Source: Truepera sp965215315 | Lineage (GTDB): Bacteria; Deinococcota; Deinococci; Deinococcales; Trueperaceae | Length of the DNA stretch: 64,000 bases | Direction of reading: 5' to 3' | NCBI GenBank assembly: GCA_965215315.1 | Contig: CBDCDB010000008.1 | Coordinates: 2,790,001 to 2,854,000, forward strand | Shown here: positions 35,775 through 45,126 of the stretch, one piece after another | Numbering within the stretch: position 1 is the stretch's first letter | How the letters are laid out: the number at the start of each line of letters is the position of its first letter | Notes under the pieces: generated by a model | What the model saw: the letters and a program-made list of their open reading frames with translations, nothing else | Told to the model about the DNA's origin: nothing | The model's database searches: none | Translations under genes and position numbers: made by a program

Positions 35775-38384
35775 ATGCCGGAACTCACCAAACAGTACGA
35801 CCCTTTAAGCGTCGAAGGAAAATGGGTGAAACGCTGGGTGGAGTCACCTTTTACTGCTGACGCTGAGAGCGACAAGCCACCTTTTTGCATCGTGATTCCG
35901 CCGCCGAACGTGACGGGTAACTTGCATTTGGGTCACGCCTTTGACAACACGCTCATTGACACGCTGATTCGTTTCAAGCGCATGAACGGGTTTGAAGCAC
36001 TGTTTCAACCCGGCACCGACCACGCAGGTATTTCTACGCAGGTGCAGGTCGAGCGGGCTTTACGGGCCGAAGGTAAAACCAAAGAAGACCTGGGCCGTGA
36101 AGCATTTCTAGAACAGATGTGGGCGTGGAAAGAGCGTTACGGCGGGATTATCTTAGAGCAGCTGCAACGTTTGGGGATTTCTGCGGATTGGAGCCGGACG
36201 CGTTTTACGCTGGACGAGGGCTTGTCCAAAGCCGTCCGCAAGCAGTTTGTCGAGCTTTATCACCGGGGGCTGGTATACCGGGGTGAGCGCATCGTCAACT
36301 GGGATCCGGAAAGTCAAACGACCTTAAGTGACCTCGAGGTCAACCGCGAAGACCGCCCCGGCAAGCTCTACACTCTGGCTTATGAACTGGAAAGCGGCGA
36401 TGCACTAATGATCGCCACTGTACGTCCTGAAACCATTTTTGCTGATGTGGCGCTGGCCGTTCACCCCCAAGACGAGCGGTTTACGGCGTTGCACGGACAA
36501 AAGGCCCGCATCCCGCTGACCGAGCGCTGGATACCCATTATCACTGACGAAGCCGTTGAAATGGATTTTGGCACGGGCGCACTTAAAATTACGCCCGCGC
36601 ACGACCCGACCGACTTTGAAATTGGTGAGCGTCACGGGCTGCCGCATCCTAGCGTCATCGGTCTGGACGCCAAGCTGACGGGTGAATTGGTGCCCGAAGC
36701 GTTCCGGGGACTAGACAGATCCGAGGCTAGGGACGCCGTAGTGACAGCTTTGCAAGCTGCCGGAAGTCTGTTGAAAACACAAGCTTACACCGTTCCTCTA
36801 GGCCTTTCCGAACGTACCGGCGTACCGGTTGAACCAATTTTATCGACACAGTGGTTTTTTAAGATGGGCGAGGTTGCGCCGAGAGTTTTAGAAGCGTTAG
36901 ACGCGGGCGACATGCGGCTTTCACCGGAGCGCTATACCAAAGTCAACCGTGACTGGTTGCAAAACCTGCGCGACTGGAATATCTCGCGGCAGCTCTGGTG
37001 GGGTCATCAGATTCCGGCGTGGTACGACGGCGAGGGCAATATCTATGTGCCTGATCCAGAAAACCCTGAGCTCAACCCCCCCGACGACCCCCGTTACGTG
37101 GACAAAACGCTGACCCAGGACCCGGACGTATTCGACACCTGGTTCTCGTCAAACCTCTGGCCCTTCTCGACCCTTGGTTGGCCCGATACGGAAGACCCAT
37201 TTTTCAAAAAGTTTTTCCCGACCTCAGTTTTGGTTACGGGCTACGACATCATCCTTTTCTGGGTCACGAAGATGGAGCTTACCTCATACGCACTGCTAGA
37301 AGAGAAACCTTTTACGGACATCGTGCTGCACGGCCTGGTTCTGGACGAACATGGGCAGAAGATGTCTAAGTCTAAAGGGAACGGCATCGACCCGCTGACC
37401 ATCATGGACGCCTTCGGCGCAGACGCGCTGCGGTTTGCGATGGCGCACACCTCGACGGGCGGGCAAGACATTCGCTGGGACGACCGCCGCGTCGAGATGG
37501 GCCGCAACTTTAACAACAAGCTCTGGAACGCAGCCCGGTTTGTGATGATAAACCTTTCAGACGGCGTGCCGAACACGCAGAACGTCAACCCTGAAACGTT
37601 GGCTGACCGCTGGATTTTGAGCCGCTTGCAGCGGGCGGTTGGCGAGGTCACACGGCATCTGGACGCCTTTGATTTGGGCGCGGCGACCCGCGCAGCTTAC
37701 GATTTCGTTTGGTCGGAGTTTTGTGACTGGTATTTGGAAGCTGCCAAACCAGAACTGCGAGAAGGTAACGCGGTCACAAAGGCGGTTTTGGCGAGGGCGC
37801 TGACCGACATCTTGAAACTTTTGCATCCGCTCGTCCCGTTTATCACGTCGGAGTTGTACGAAGCTTTAGGGTTCAAAGAACAGCTTGGTTGGGCCGCTTG
37901 GCCTCAGGTTGACAATAAGTTAATAGATAGCGACGCCGAACGTGGTTTTGAACGGTTGCAAAATGCAGTGACGGGCGTGCGTAACCTGCGCACTGAGGCC
38001 AACTTACCGCCGTCGCAAGAGGTTTCGGTATCGGTTGCCGGAACTGGGGCAGAGACTTTGCGTGCCAACCCTGCGGTGTTTAGAGCGTTGACGCGGGCTA
38101 ATCTGTTAGACTTGCCGGTCGAGGGCGCGGCGCTGTCTCAAGTCGTGCCGGAACTCGAGCTTACTCTCCCGCTAACTGGCCTAATCGACCTAGATGAGTG
38201 GCGCGCAAGGCAAGAGAAACGCCTTAAAGACCTGCAAAACAGCCGCGACAAAAGCGCTAAAAAACTCTCGAATGTTAAGTTTGTACAAAATGCTCCGGCG
38301 GAGGTCGTCGAAGAAGAGAAGCGCCGCCTGGACGAAGCTGAAGCGCTGATCGGGGGGCTTACGACTAGCTTAGAGACGAAATAA
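35775..38384 (+). CDS. valS: Valyl-tRNA synthetase
   Basis: Class-I synthetase of 869 residues charging tRNA-Val. The HIGH-type motif is NLHLGH at 49-54, the editing domain spans about 200-350, and KMSKS is at 529-533. It has an anticodon-binding domain and the C-terminal coiled-coil arm (about 805-869, rich in Lys/Glu/Arg), the usual ValRS layout. It lies 1 nt after the methyltransferase gene and downstream of the valine T-box. Confidence 0.96.
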   Translation: MPELTKQYDPLSVEGKWVKRWVESPFTADAESDKPPFCIVIPPPNVTGNLHLGHAFDNTLIDTLIRFKRMNGFEALFQPGTDHAGISTQVQVERALRAEGKTKEDLGREAFLEQMWAWKERYGGIILEQLQRLGISADWSRTRFTLDEGLSKAVRKQFVELYHRGLVYRGERIVNWDPESQTTLSDLEVNREDRPGKLYTLAYELESGDALMIATVRPETIFADVALAVHPQDERFTALHGQKARIPLTERWIPIITDEAVEMDFGTGALKITPAHDPTDFEIGERHGLPHPSVIGLDAKLTGELVPEAFRGLDRSEARDAVVTALQAAGSLLKTQAYTVPLGLSERTGVPVEPILSTQWFFKMGEVAPRVLEALDAGDMRLSPERYTKVNRDWLQNLRDWNISRQLWWGHQIPAWYDGEGNIYVPDPENPELNPPDDPRYVDKTLTQDPDVFDTWFSSNLWPFSTLGWPDTEDPFFKKFFPTSVLVTGYDIILFWVTKMELTSYALLEEKPFTDIVLHGLVLDEHGQKMSKSKGNGIDPLTIMDAFGADALRFAMAHTSTGGQDIRWDDRRVEMGRNFNNKLWNAARFVMINLSDGVPNTQNVNPETLADRWILSRLQRAVGEVTRHLDAFDLGAATRAAYDFVWSEFCDWYLEAAKPELREGNAVTKAVLARALTDILKLLHPLVPFITSELYEALGFKEQLGWAAWPQVDNKLIDSDAERGFERLQNAVTGVRNLRTEANLPPSQEVSVSVAGTGAETLRANPAVFRALTRANLLDLPVEGAALSQVVPELELTLPLTGLIDLDEWRARQEKRLKDLQNSRDKSAKKLSNVKFVQNAPAEVVEEEKRRLDEAEALIGGLTTSLETK

Positions 38385-38513
38385 AAGCTCCTACCATATC
38401 CGCTTCGGTGGGCGTCTTGTGTTAACTATCTCATTTTTGTTTGTTAAGCGGGTATGTGAACTGTGTTAGAGTCTTTTTAACGCCTTCCAATGTGCCCACG
38501 GCTCAGGCCCGCT

Positions 38514-38556
38514 CTCCCTGCGGACTGCAAAGCCCAGGGCAAATCCGCCAGGAGGG
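38514..38556 (+). promoter_or_regulatory. Leader hairpin upstream of the metallopeptidase gene
   Basis: CTCCCTGCGGA pairs with TCCGCCAGGAG (one bulged G) around a loop containing TGCAAAGCC and CAGGGCA. It lies 23 nt before the ATG. It does not match a riboswitch class I know. Confidence 0.4.
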
Positions 38557-38578
38557 TGGTAGACAGCCAGGGGGAAAG

Positions 38579-41455
38579 ATGCTGAAACGGTTTGCATTTC
38601 TTGTACTCATCGCGGTAACTGCTGCTGGGTGTAGCACCGGCAACGACCTCGCGCCGGTGCTCGGCGACGACGGTGACAATGAAGCAGCGCTCGTTACCGA
38701 CGCCGACCTCGACGCAGCGGTATTTGTCGGTGAGAGTAGCCTGCGTGCGCTGGGTCTTGAAGAGTTCGGTTTACGGAGCTTACCCAACCGCGCCACGGGT
38801 CTAAAGGCTTCGGGTCAGAGCTTTTCGCCGCAGAGCGTGGTACCGCTCGACGGCTCGAGCCAACTCGCCTACATCCAGCAACGCAACAAAAAAACCCGCA
38901 TCGTGCTGCGTGAAACACGCGCCGACGGGCGCGGCGGCGGCTACCGGCAGGTGCTCGTTTACAACAGCGCCCGCAAGGTTTCGTCGGTTGCTGTGAGCGG
39001 CGACGCTCAACTGCTGGTCTTTGCCGCCGAAGCGAACAACGGCAACGTCGAGGTTTACGCGCTCGACCGCGACGGCGAGCGGCTCGGTCAGGCTGGCAAA
39101 CTCGTCCGGTTGACCAATACTGAAGCGGACGAAGCCGACGTGTCGATGTCGCTAGCTGGTGACGTCGTGGTGTGGGGAACTGAGGTGGACGATTTTACCA
39201 CCGCGGCCTTCGCGTTTTTTGAACCTCGGCTCGAGGTTTTCACCCTCGATCCCGGAGGCGTCAACATCTCCAACCCGTCTCTAAGCGGCAACGGCGAAAC
39301 ACTGGTATTCGTCGCCGACGGCGGCGATTTAGACGTCGGCGCAGACGTTATCGTAACTTTTTCGCTGCTTGACGAGAGCCCACCCGTACCGCTCTACCAG
39401 GGCGATGTGCGCGACCCGAGTGTGAGCTTCGCGGCAGACAAGCTCCTCTTTGTTGAAGGCAACGCCGTAACCTACGCCGACCGCGAGACCGAAGAACTGA
39501 CCGACCTGATTACGGTTTCTAAGCTCGAGCACCCCTTCCTAACCTCAGACGGGCTCTACTTTACCTTCGCGCGTAACGGCGACATCTTTACGCGCCTCAT
39601 CGACACCGAAGCGCCCGGTGACGCGCCGCAAGACGTGGTTGACGGTAGCTTCGTCAACAGCGAACCGTACTGGGCCAAATACGACTTTGAACTGCGCTAC
39701 TCGGCAAGTACAATTGACGGTAAGACGTTTGTCCGGCCTGACGACGGCAGTGGTCAAACCGCCGCCGACCGCACCGTAAAGTATCACCGCTACTCGTTTG
39801 TCGCACCGGTTTCAGACCGCTACGAAATCCGCTCCGAGCAGGACTTTGACGGCTATTTGCTCCTCTACGAAGGTTTTTTCAACCCCAAAAAACCCAACCT
39901 CAACCTGGTCGCGTTTAACGACGACTTCCCGAGTACCGACCCCAATATCGATCGCCTCTCGCGTGTGGCGTTTGAACTCGAGTCCGGTCAGCGTTATACG
40001 GTTGTTACGACCGCCTTTGACAGCGGCGTAACCGGGCTGTTCACCAACGTCATTACCCGCAACATCCCGCCGCCCCCACCCACCGTGACGCTACCTGCCC
40101 CCGACAACAGCGGCTACGACATCACGCTCCGTTTTGTCACCGACAACCTCACCAACGCGCAAAAGGCCGTATTCACCGACGCCGCCGACCGCTGGAGCGC
40201 GATCATCACCGACGACCTCGCCAACATCAAACACTTTGTTCTTCCCGAGAGTTTCTCCTTCCCGAATACCGGCGTAGTCAAAGGTACGCTTGACGACCTC
40301 CTGATTGACGTCGCCTTCAACGACCTCGACGGCCCCGGCGGGTTGCTCGGGCGAGCTGGCCCCCGGTTGATTCGCCAACAAGCCGACGCACCGCTATCAA
40401 TTTACGGCACGATGGAGTTTGACATTGCCGAATTCGGCGACGGCGGCTTTTTCGATGACGAACAGCAGTACCAAGACGTGATTGTTCACGAGATGGGACA
40501 TGTTCTAGGGATCGGTACGCTGTGGGAGCTGACCGGCAACACCAGAGGGATTATCAACCCCGGCGACCCCGGCTTCCCCGACGGCCCGCCCACGGTTGCA
40601 CCGGGCGCACCGAACCCCGACTACGACCCCCGTTTTACCGGTTCGGGCGCAGTTGCCGAATATCAAACCCTGCTTGAAGCTGCGGGCAAACCACATGAAA
40701 CGACTGCGCCGATTGCCAATACCGGCGGCCCCGGCAACTACAACGGTCACTGGCGCGAACTCACCTTCGGCAACGAACTGATGACGCCGTATGCCGGTGG
40801 GACAGAGCTGCTCTCGAGGATGACCGCCGCCAGTCTTGCCGACGTCGGTTACACCATCAACATAGCTTCCCCGCTGGTTGACGCGAACTACGCGCTGCCC
40901 CTGCCGACCACGTTTGCACAGGTTGAACCGGACGCCATCACCTACGAAGAGTTCGAAGACTACCTGGCCTTTAGCGGTTCGGTCGGTAGCGCCGAAGCAA
41001 CCGTACAGGCTGTTGACCTTGACCTTGGGGTCGGCAACACCTCGACGAGCGGTTGTGAAGCTGCAGACTTCGCAGACTTCGAAGCGGGCAATATTGCCCT
41101 TTTGCAACGTGGCACCTGCCCTTTTACCGATAAGCTCGAGGCCGCCGCCGCAGCGGGCGCAACGGGCGTCGTGATGTTCAATCAGGGCGACACGACAGAC
41201 CCAGCCCGCACCGGTCTCTTTAGCGGCAGCGTCGGTAGCGCCGCCGTTCCAGCCGTCGGTGTCCCGTATGAAACGGGCGTCGCCTTCGCCGAGCTTGCCG
41301 AAGCCGGTACGCTGGTCGTTTCACTCGATTCGCCGGTTGCGGGTCTCGAAGCACAAACGCTCTCGGCGGCCGCTGTCAAACCCAACTTTGAAGAGGAGCT
41401 GCTCGGGCCTATTGGTACCGTTTCACCGGAAGGTACCATCAACTTCTTCGAGTAA
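38579..41455 (+). CDS. Secreted lipoprotein metallopeptidase (leishmanolysin-like) with PA domain
   Basis: 958 residues. Lipoprotein signal ends VTAAGC. Residues about 60-400 form TolB/WD40-like propeller repeats (DGSSQLAYIQQRNKKTRI, FAFFEPRLEVFTLD). A pre-peptidase-type beta domain (about 400-515, RYSFVAPVSDRYEIR) follows. The peptidase domain has HEMGH at 637-641 and the leishmanolysin-like HEMGHVLGIGTLW, then ELMTPYAGG and LADVGY. A PA insert (about 790-935, NIALLQRGTCPFTDKL) ends the protein. It likely degrades proteins at the cell surface. The start at 38579 has AGGGGG at 7 nt and a proper signal peptide. Ends at an intrinsic terminator. Confidence 0.85.
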   Translation: MLKRFAFLVLIAVTAAGCSTGNDLAPVLGDDGDNEAALVTDADLDAAVFVGESSLRALGLEEFGLRSLPNRATGLKASGQSFSPQSVVPLDGSSQLAYIQQRNKKTRIVLRETRADGRGGGYRQVLVYNSARKVSSVAVSGDAQLLVFAAEANNGNVEVYALDRDGERLGQAGKLVRLTNTEADEADVSMSLAGDVVVWGTEVDDFTTAAFAFFEPRLEVFTLDPGGVNISNPSLSGNGETLVFVADGGDLDVGADVIVTFSLLDESPPVPLYQGDVRDPSVSFAADKLLFVEGNAVTYADRETEELTDLITVSKLEHPFLTSDGLYFTFARNGDIFTRLIDTEAPGDAPQDVVDGSFVNSEPYWAKYDFELRYSASTIDGKTFVRPDDGSGQTAADRTVKYHRYSFVAPVSDRYEIRSEQDFDGYLLLYEGFFNPKKPNLNLVAFNDDFPSTDPNIDRLSRVAFELESGQRYTVVTTAFDSGVTGLFTNVITRNIPPPPPTVTLPAPDNSGYDITLRFVTDNLTNAQKAVFTDAADRWSAIITDDLANIKHFVLPESFSFPNTGVVKGTLDDLLIDVAFNDLDGPGGLLGRAGPRLIRQQADAPLSIYGTMEFDIAEFGDGGFFDDEQQYQDVIVHEMGHVLGIGTLWELTGNTRGIINPGDPGFPDGPPTVAPGAPNPDYDPRFTGSGAVAEYQTLLEAAGKPHETTAPIANTGGPGNYNGHWRELTFGNELMTPYAGGTELLSRMTAASLADVGYTINIASPLVDANYALPLPTTFAQVEPDAITYEEFEDYLAFSGSVGSAEATVQAVDLDLGVGNTSTSGCEAADFADFEAGNIALLQRGTCPFTDKLEAAAAAGATGVVMFNQGDTTDPARTGLFSGSVGSAAVPAVGVPYETGVAFAELAEAGTLVVSLDSPVAGLEAQTLSAAAVKPNFEEELLGPIGTVSPEGTINFFE

Positions 41456-41476
41456 GCTTTACCTACCTATATAAAA

Positions 41477-41503
41477 TAAAGAGCCCCACACGGGGCTCTT
41501 TTA
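41477..41503 (+). terminator. Intrinsic terminator
   Basis: AAAGAGCCCC-ACA-CGGGGCTCTTTT hairpin 22 nt after the metallopeptidase stop; symmetrical enough to work in both directions. Confidence 0.88.
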
Positions 41504-41552
41504 CGTTGGGGTATCGTATAGCACTCAAGCAGTCGAAGGCTACACTTACCAT

Positions 41553-41732
41553 TATAGCAGGTATCATCTGGTTTGAGCCAGTCTATGAAGATAAAGCATA
41601 GTCTAGCACGCACCCCTAAAAGATGATAGCTGCGAGAAGCTAGCTCAGTAACTACGAAAGCCGCTATATAGAATGTACGTGCTAGACAGTTCAGATGAAC
41701 GTGAGGGCGTCTGTTCCTAGATACCTGCTATA
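41553..41732 (+). repeat. Miniature inverted-repeat element, copy 3 with perfect ends
   Basis: Flanked by TTATAGCAGGTATC at the left and GATACCTGCTATAA at the right, a perfect 14-bp inverted repeat. TA at 41553-41554 and 41731-41732 can be the target duplication; the element proper is 41555-41730 (176 bp). The core (CTAGCACGCACCCC, GATGATAGCTGCGAG, CTCAGTAACTA) matches the other copies. Located between a terminator and a convergent gene. Confidence 0.75.
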
Positions 41733-41744
41733 AGAGTCAACCTG

Positions 41745-42266
41745 CTATTTTTGCCCACCGCCCGCGTCCCAAGTCGCGGTTTCTAGAAGCATGTCGATCA
41801 GCTCCTCTAGCGCCCACAAGGTTGCAGGGCCGCTGTTGGCATAATTCGTCACTGTTTTTTGAGCGCCGTTTTGCGTCACGCGGGTTGTAACTGTCGCGTT
41901 ATCTAGAAACGGCGACAGGTAGCTCTTCTTAAAGTCCGTAAACCCGATTTCATCAATGTAGCGAAACACCTGCCGGAGCCCGCCGACCTCGAGCTGTCCG
42001 GTATGCTGCCCCATACGTTCTACGTTGTAAACGCCGGTATAGCTAAAACTGCCGTCGGCCCGAATCGTTACGCTGTACGCGGGGCACGACGTGAGGCAGC
42101 GGGTGCGCTCGAGGCTCACCTCAGAAATATCAGGGACGGGTTGGGGTTTTACTTTTTGGACGCCGGGAAAGCGTTCAACACCCGGCGGCAACGAGGCGGC
42201 CTGTACGTCAAAACCTGTTAAACTACCTGAAAAACTACTAACGGCTAGCAACATTAAAAGCTTCAT
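41745..42266 (-). CDS. DUF6438 secreted protein
   Basis: About 173 residues with a signal peptide (MKLLMLLAVSSFSGSLTGF). The domain SLERTRCLTSCPAYSVTIRA, YTGVYNVERMGQHTG and FTDFKKSYLSPF matches what I recall of DUF6438, with the conserved paired Cys probably forming a disulfide. Function unknown. An in-frame ATG 5 codons upstream is an alternative start. Its 3' end is 12 nt from the repeat element. Confidence 0.7.
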   Translation of the reverse strand: MKLLMLLAVSSFSGSLTGFDVQAASLPPGVERFPGVQKVKPQPVPDISEVSLERTRCLTSCPAYSVTIRADGSFSYTGVYNVERMGQHTGQLEVGGLRQVFRYIDEIGFTDFKKSYLSPFLDNATVTTRVTQNGAQKTVTNYANSGPATLWALEELIDMLLETATWDAGGGQK

Positions 42267-42395
42267 GCCTTTACTATGCACGCCCGTTTTATCTTTTTCG
42301 TGAGCCTTTTTGTGAAACGGCTGACGCTCCCTTTACATTGACTTTTTAGACTCTGGGGAGTGCAGATCATTCCAGCTATGAAAGAGGAGGACGAG

Positions 42396-44111
42396 ATGTC
42401 GAAGACAGCCGAACCGAAACCTCAGCAGCGTCTATGGCACAAACTTTTAGACGGCAAGTATTCGCGGCGCACGGTATTGCAATCAGTCGTGGCGGCGGGT
42501 GTGGCTTCGAGCCTCAAGCTTGCGCAAGGTCAGGAAGCGGGTCACGTCAACGCCAACAACGGCGCACCGACCGAGCCGGTACAACCAAAAGCCTTTCATC
42601 AGCCGCCTTTTCTCGCTATTGTAACTGACTTTGATGACACGCTGAGCTTACCTTTCGGCTACAGCTACCAGGTTCTTGCGCCGTGGGGCGAGGTCTTAAA
42701 TGAAGCGGGCGACAAAATCGGCTTTAACCACGATTTTGTGGGCTACTTTCCCATCGATATGCTCGAGGGGGGGCGCTCGAGCACCGAAGCGCTCCTGACC
42801 ATCAACCACGAATACCCGAACGCGCTCTTTGTCGGCGGCAATATCGACAACCCCACCGACGCCGCGCAGGTCGCTGCGGAAATGGGTTCGGTCGGCGTTT
42901 CGGTCGTGCGGGTTCGCAACGAAGGCAACGGCTGGCAGGTCGTCATGGACGAACGCAACCGCCGCATCACCGCGATGACTGAATGCGAGCTGACCGGCCC
43001 GGTACGGGGCGAAGCGGTCGTCGGCGGCGCGACGCGCGTTTCCGGCAGCGTCGGGAACTGCTCGGGCGGGCAAACGCCGTGGGGGACGCTCCTGACCTGC
43101 GAAGAGAACGTTGACGGCTACACCGAGACCTGGGGTGAAGCCTCGAGCTACAACGCCATGCACCAGGGCTGGATTACCGAAATCGACCCCTTCGACGCCG
43201 CAGTCATGCCCAAAAAGCGCACGGCGATGGGCCGTTTTCGTCACGAAAACGCCGCCGTGACGGTTGCTGACGATGGTCGTGTGGTGGTCTACATGGGCGA
43301 CGATATGCGTGATGCCTGCGTGTACAAATTTGTCTCGGCGGGGCGCTACAACCCCGAAGACCGCGCCGCCAACATGGACATTCTGGAAACCGGCGACCTC
43401 TACGTCGCCGACTTTAGCAGCGGCAGCTGGCTGCTGCTCGACTATGACCGTAACGAAGACTTAAAAGCTGCCGTTGATGAAGAGACCGGTGAGAGCGTGG
43501 TGCGTTCACAAGCGCAGGTTTTGGCCGACGCCCGCACCGCCGCCCTAGCGATTGGCGGTACACCGGTTGACCGTCCTGAAGACATCGAAATTCACCCGTT
43601 GACCGGCGAAATCTATATCTCGATGACGAACAACAGCGATCACGGCAACTACTTCGGGCAGATCGTCAAGCTCCGCGAAGCCGACAATAGCTGGGCGTCC
43701 GAGAGCTTCCGCTGGGAAATCTTCGCTGCAGGCGGCCCGCAAAGTGGCTTTTCGTCACCGGACAACCTCGTTTTTGACCCTTACGGCAACCTCTGGATGG
43801 TCACAGACTCCGGTACGGGCCAGGACAGCATTTACGAGTTTCTGGGCAACAACTCGATGTTCTTTCTCCCGACCGAAGGACCAGATGTCGGCAAGGCGTT
43901 TCGCTTCGCCGTTGGCCCCGTTGACGCCGAAATGACCGGCCCAGCCTGGAGCCCGGACGGGACGACGCTCTTTGTGTCGGTGCAGCATCCCGGTGAGGAC
44001 TCGGAAAGTTTGGACGCGCTGACCTCGAGCTTTGCCGCCGCCGAAGGCAGCAACGTTCCGCGCCCAACCCTGGTCGCCATCACTGGTTTTCCCGGCTGGC
44101 GTGAGGCGTAA
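42396..44111 (+). CDS. phoX: PhoX-family alkaline phosphatase (Tat-exported)
   Basis: 571 residues of the DUF839/PhoX family, calcium/iron-dependent phosphatases that release phosphate from organic esters outside the cytoplasm. A twin-arginine signal, SRRTVLQSVVAAGVA (about residues 24-38), predicts folded export. Conserved blocks include LLTINHEYPN, GTLLTCEENVDGYTETWG, GRFRHENAAV, YMGDD, and SPDNLVFDPYGNLWMVTD. The ATG at 42396 has GAGGAGG at 6 nt; two in-frame ATGs further upstream are less likely. Together with pstSCAB at 49.8-54.1 kb it suggests phosphate scavenging. No Pho box was identified. Confidence 0.88.
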   Translation: MSKTAEPKPQQRLWHKLLDGKYSRRTVLQSVVAAGVASSLKLAQGQEAGHVNANNGAPTEPVQPKAFHQPPFLAIVTDFDDTLSLPFGYSYQVLAPWGEVLNEAGDKIGFNHDFVGYFPIDMLEGGRSSTEALLTINHEYPNALFVGGNIDNPTDAAQVAAEMGSVGVSVVRVRNEGNGWQVVMDERNRRITAMTECELTGPVRGEAVVGGATRVSGSVGNCSGGQTPWGTLLTCEENVDGYTETWGEASSYNAMHQGWITEIDPFDAAVMPKKRTAMGRFRHENAAVTVADDGRVVVYMGDDMRDACVYKFVSAGRYNPEDRAANMDILETGDLYVADFSSGSWLLLDYDRNEDLKAAVDEETGESVVRSQAQVLADARTAALAIGGTPVDRPEDIEIHPLTGEIYISMTNNSDHGNYFGQIVKLREADNSWASESFRWEIFAAGGPQSGFSSPDNLVFDPYGNLWMVTDSGTGQDSIYEFLGNNSMFFLPTEGPDVGKAFRFAVGPVDAEMTGPAWSPDGTTLFVSVQHPGEDSESLDALTSSFAAAEGSNVPRPTLVAITGFPGWREA

Positions 44112-44112
44112 C

Positions 44113-44457
44113 ATGGAGCGCACCCATATCTTTACCACGGTGTCCCCGTGGGTTGTAGGCCGCGAGGCGCTTTTAGAGGAGGCACTTGATGATTTCCTCC
44201 ACGAGACGACGCGGCGGCAACCGTGGCTCCGTGCCCGCTACGAAGGGCTACTAGGAGGATTGGTCGCGGCGATTGAAACCGAACTGGGCGAACCTGCCCC
44301 GGTATCGGCACTTAACCGTGAGCGCGGCAACCGCTGGCTTCTGGCGCTCGGCCCGGAACGTGTGTTGGGCGAAAGAGCGCTTGAGACCTTCGCCGATTAT
44401 CTCGTCAAGTGGCGCTGGACTGAGGCGCATCCACTTCGCTCTGCCCACGTTGTTTAA
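44113..44457 (+). CDS. Small protein, integrase-like SAM fold possible
   Basis: 114 residues, starting 1 nt after the phoX stop and ending at a terminator, so it is the second gene of that unit. The sequence is helical: LLEEALDDFLHETTRRQPWLRARYEGLLGGL and FADYLVKWRWTEAHPL resemble the N-terminal core-binding domain of tyrosine recombinases, but the catalytic domain is absent. I do not recognise a family with confidence and do not assign a function. Confidence 0.6.
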   Translation: MERTHIFTTVSPWVVGREALLEEALDDFLHETTRRQPWLRARYEGLLGGLVAAIETELGEPAPVSALNRERGNRWLLALGPERVLGERALETFADYLVKWRWTEAHPLRSAHVV

Positions 44458-44471
44458 AGGGCAAACAATGG

Positions 44472-44498
44472 GCCCCGGCAGACAAGCCGGGGCTTTTT
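44472..44498 (+). terminator. Intrinsic terminator of the phoX unit
   Basis: GCCCCGGC-AGACAA-GCCGGGGC followed by TTTTT. Confidence 0.88.
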
Positions 44499-44543
44499 CT
44501 GGTTCAACTGTTTATGCCAGTTTGGCAACTAAGGAGACTTTAG

Positions 44544-45110
44544 GTGAAACACCTTTTGACCGCCGTGGTTCTTTCTGTTATTTTTTACGGCTCGTGCGCC
44601 GCCGCGCAGCAAGCCCCTGCGACTATCGTAGACGTGCTGAGCGCCGACGAAACCTTCAGTACACTCGTGCAGGCCGCCGAAACTGCCGGACTCACCGAAG
44701 CTCTGGCTGGGGACGGCCCGCTGACGCTTTTTGCCCCGACGGACGAGGCGTTTGCTGCTTTGCCCGAAGGTGAACTCGAGCGCCTGCTAGCCGACCCCGA
44801 AGCGTTAGGGCAAATACTCCGCTACCACGTCGTCTCCGAACGGCTCCTCGCCGAAAATTTCGGTGAGTTTATCGACGACAGCGCGAGCGCCTACCGAGTT
44901 GAAACCCTTGAGGGTTCAGCGCTCAGCCTCGACACCGAAGAAGATACCGACCCGGTGATCATCATCGACAACCGCGCCGCCATCACCCAAACCGATATCG
45001 AAGCGGGCAACGGCGTCGTTCACGTGATTGACGCGGTGCTGCTGCCCGGTGCAACCGGTGACGGCGCACCCGATACAGTGTCGGGGAGCGGCTCGAGCGG
45101 CGGAAATTAA
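44544..45110 (+). CDS. Secreted fasciclin-domain protein
   Basis: 188 residues: signal peptide ending CAAAQQ, one FAS1 domain (about 28-170) with TIVDVLSADETFSTLVQAAE, the H1-type motif LTLFAPTDEAFAAL, and the H2-type motif NGVVHVIDAVLLP, then a Gly/Ser tail. FAS1 proteins mediate adhesion. GTG start with AAGGAGA at 10 nt upstream. Ends at a terminator. Confidence 0.88.
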   Translation: MKHLLTAVVLSVIFYGSCAAAQQAPATIVDVLSADETFSTLVQAAETAGLTEALAGDGPLTLFAPTDEAFAALPEGELERLLADPEALGQILRYHVVSERLLAENFGEFIDDSASAYRVETLEGSALSLDTEEDTDPVIIIDNRAAITQTDIEAGNGVVHVIDAVLLPGATGDGAPDTVSGSGSSGGN

Positions 45111-45126
45111 CCCGGCGAGCTGACCG

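Noticed and set aside
38456..38578. c-di-GMP-I or cobalamin riboswitch before the metallopeptidase gene
   Set aside because: GCAAAGCC and GCCAGGAG fragments occur but in the wrong order and without the partner helices.
40505..41107. Long antisense frame (200 codons) inside the metallopeptidase gene
   Set aside because: Shadow frame created by GC-rich codon usage of the sense gene; no promoter or start signal.
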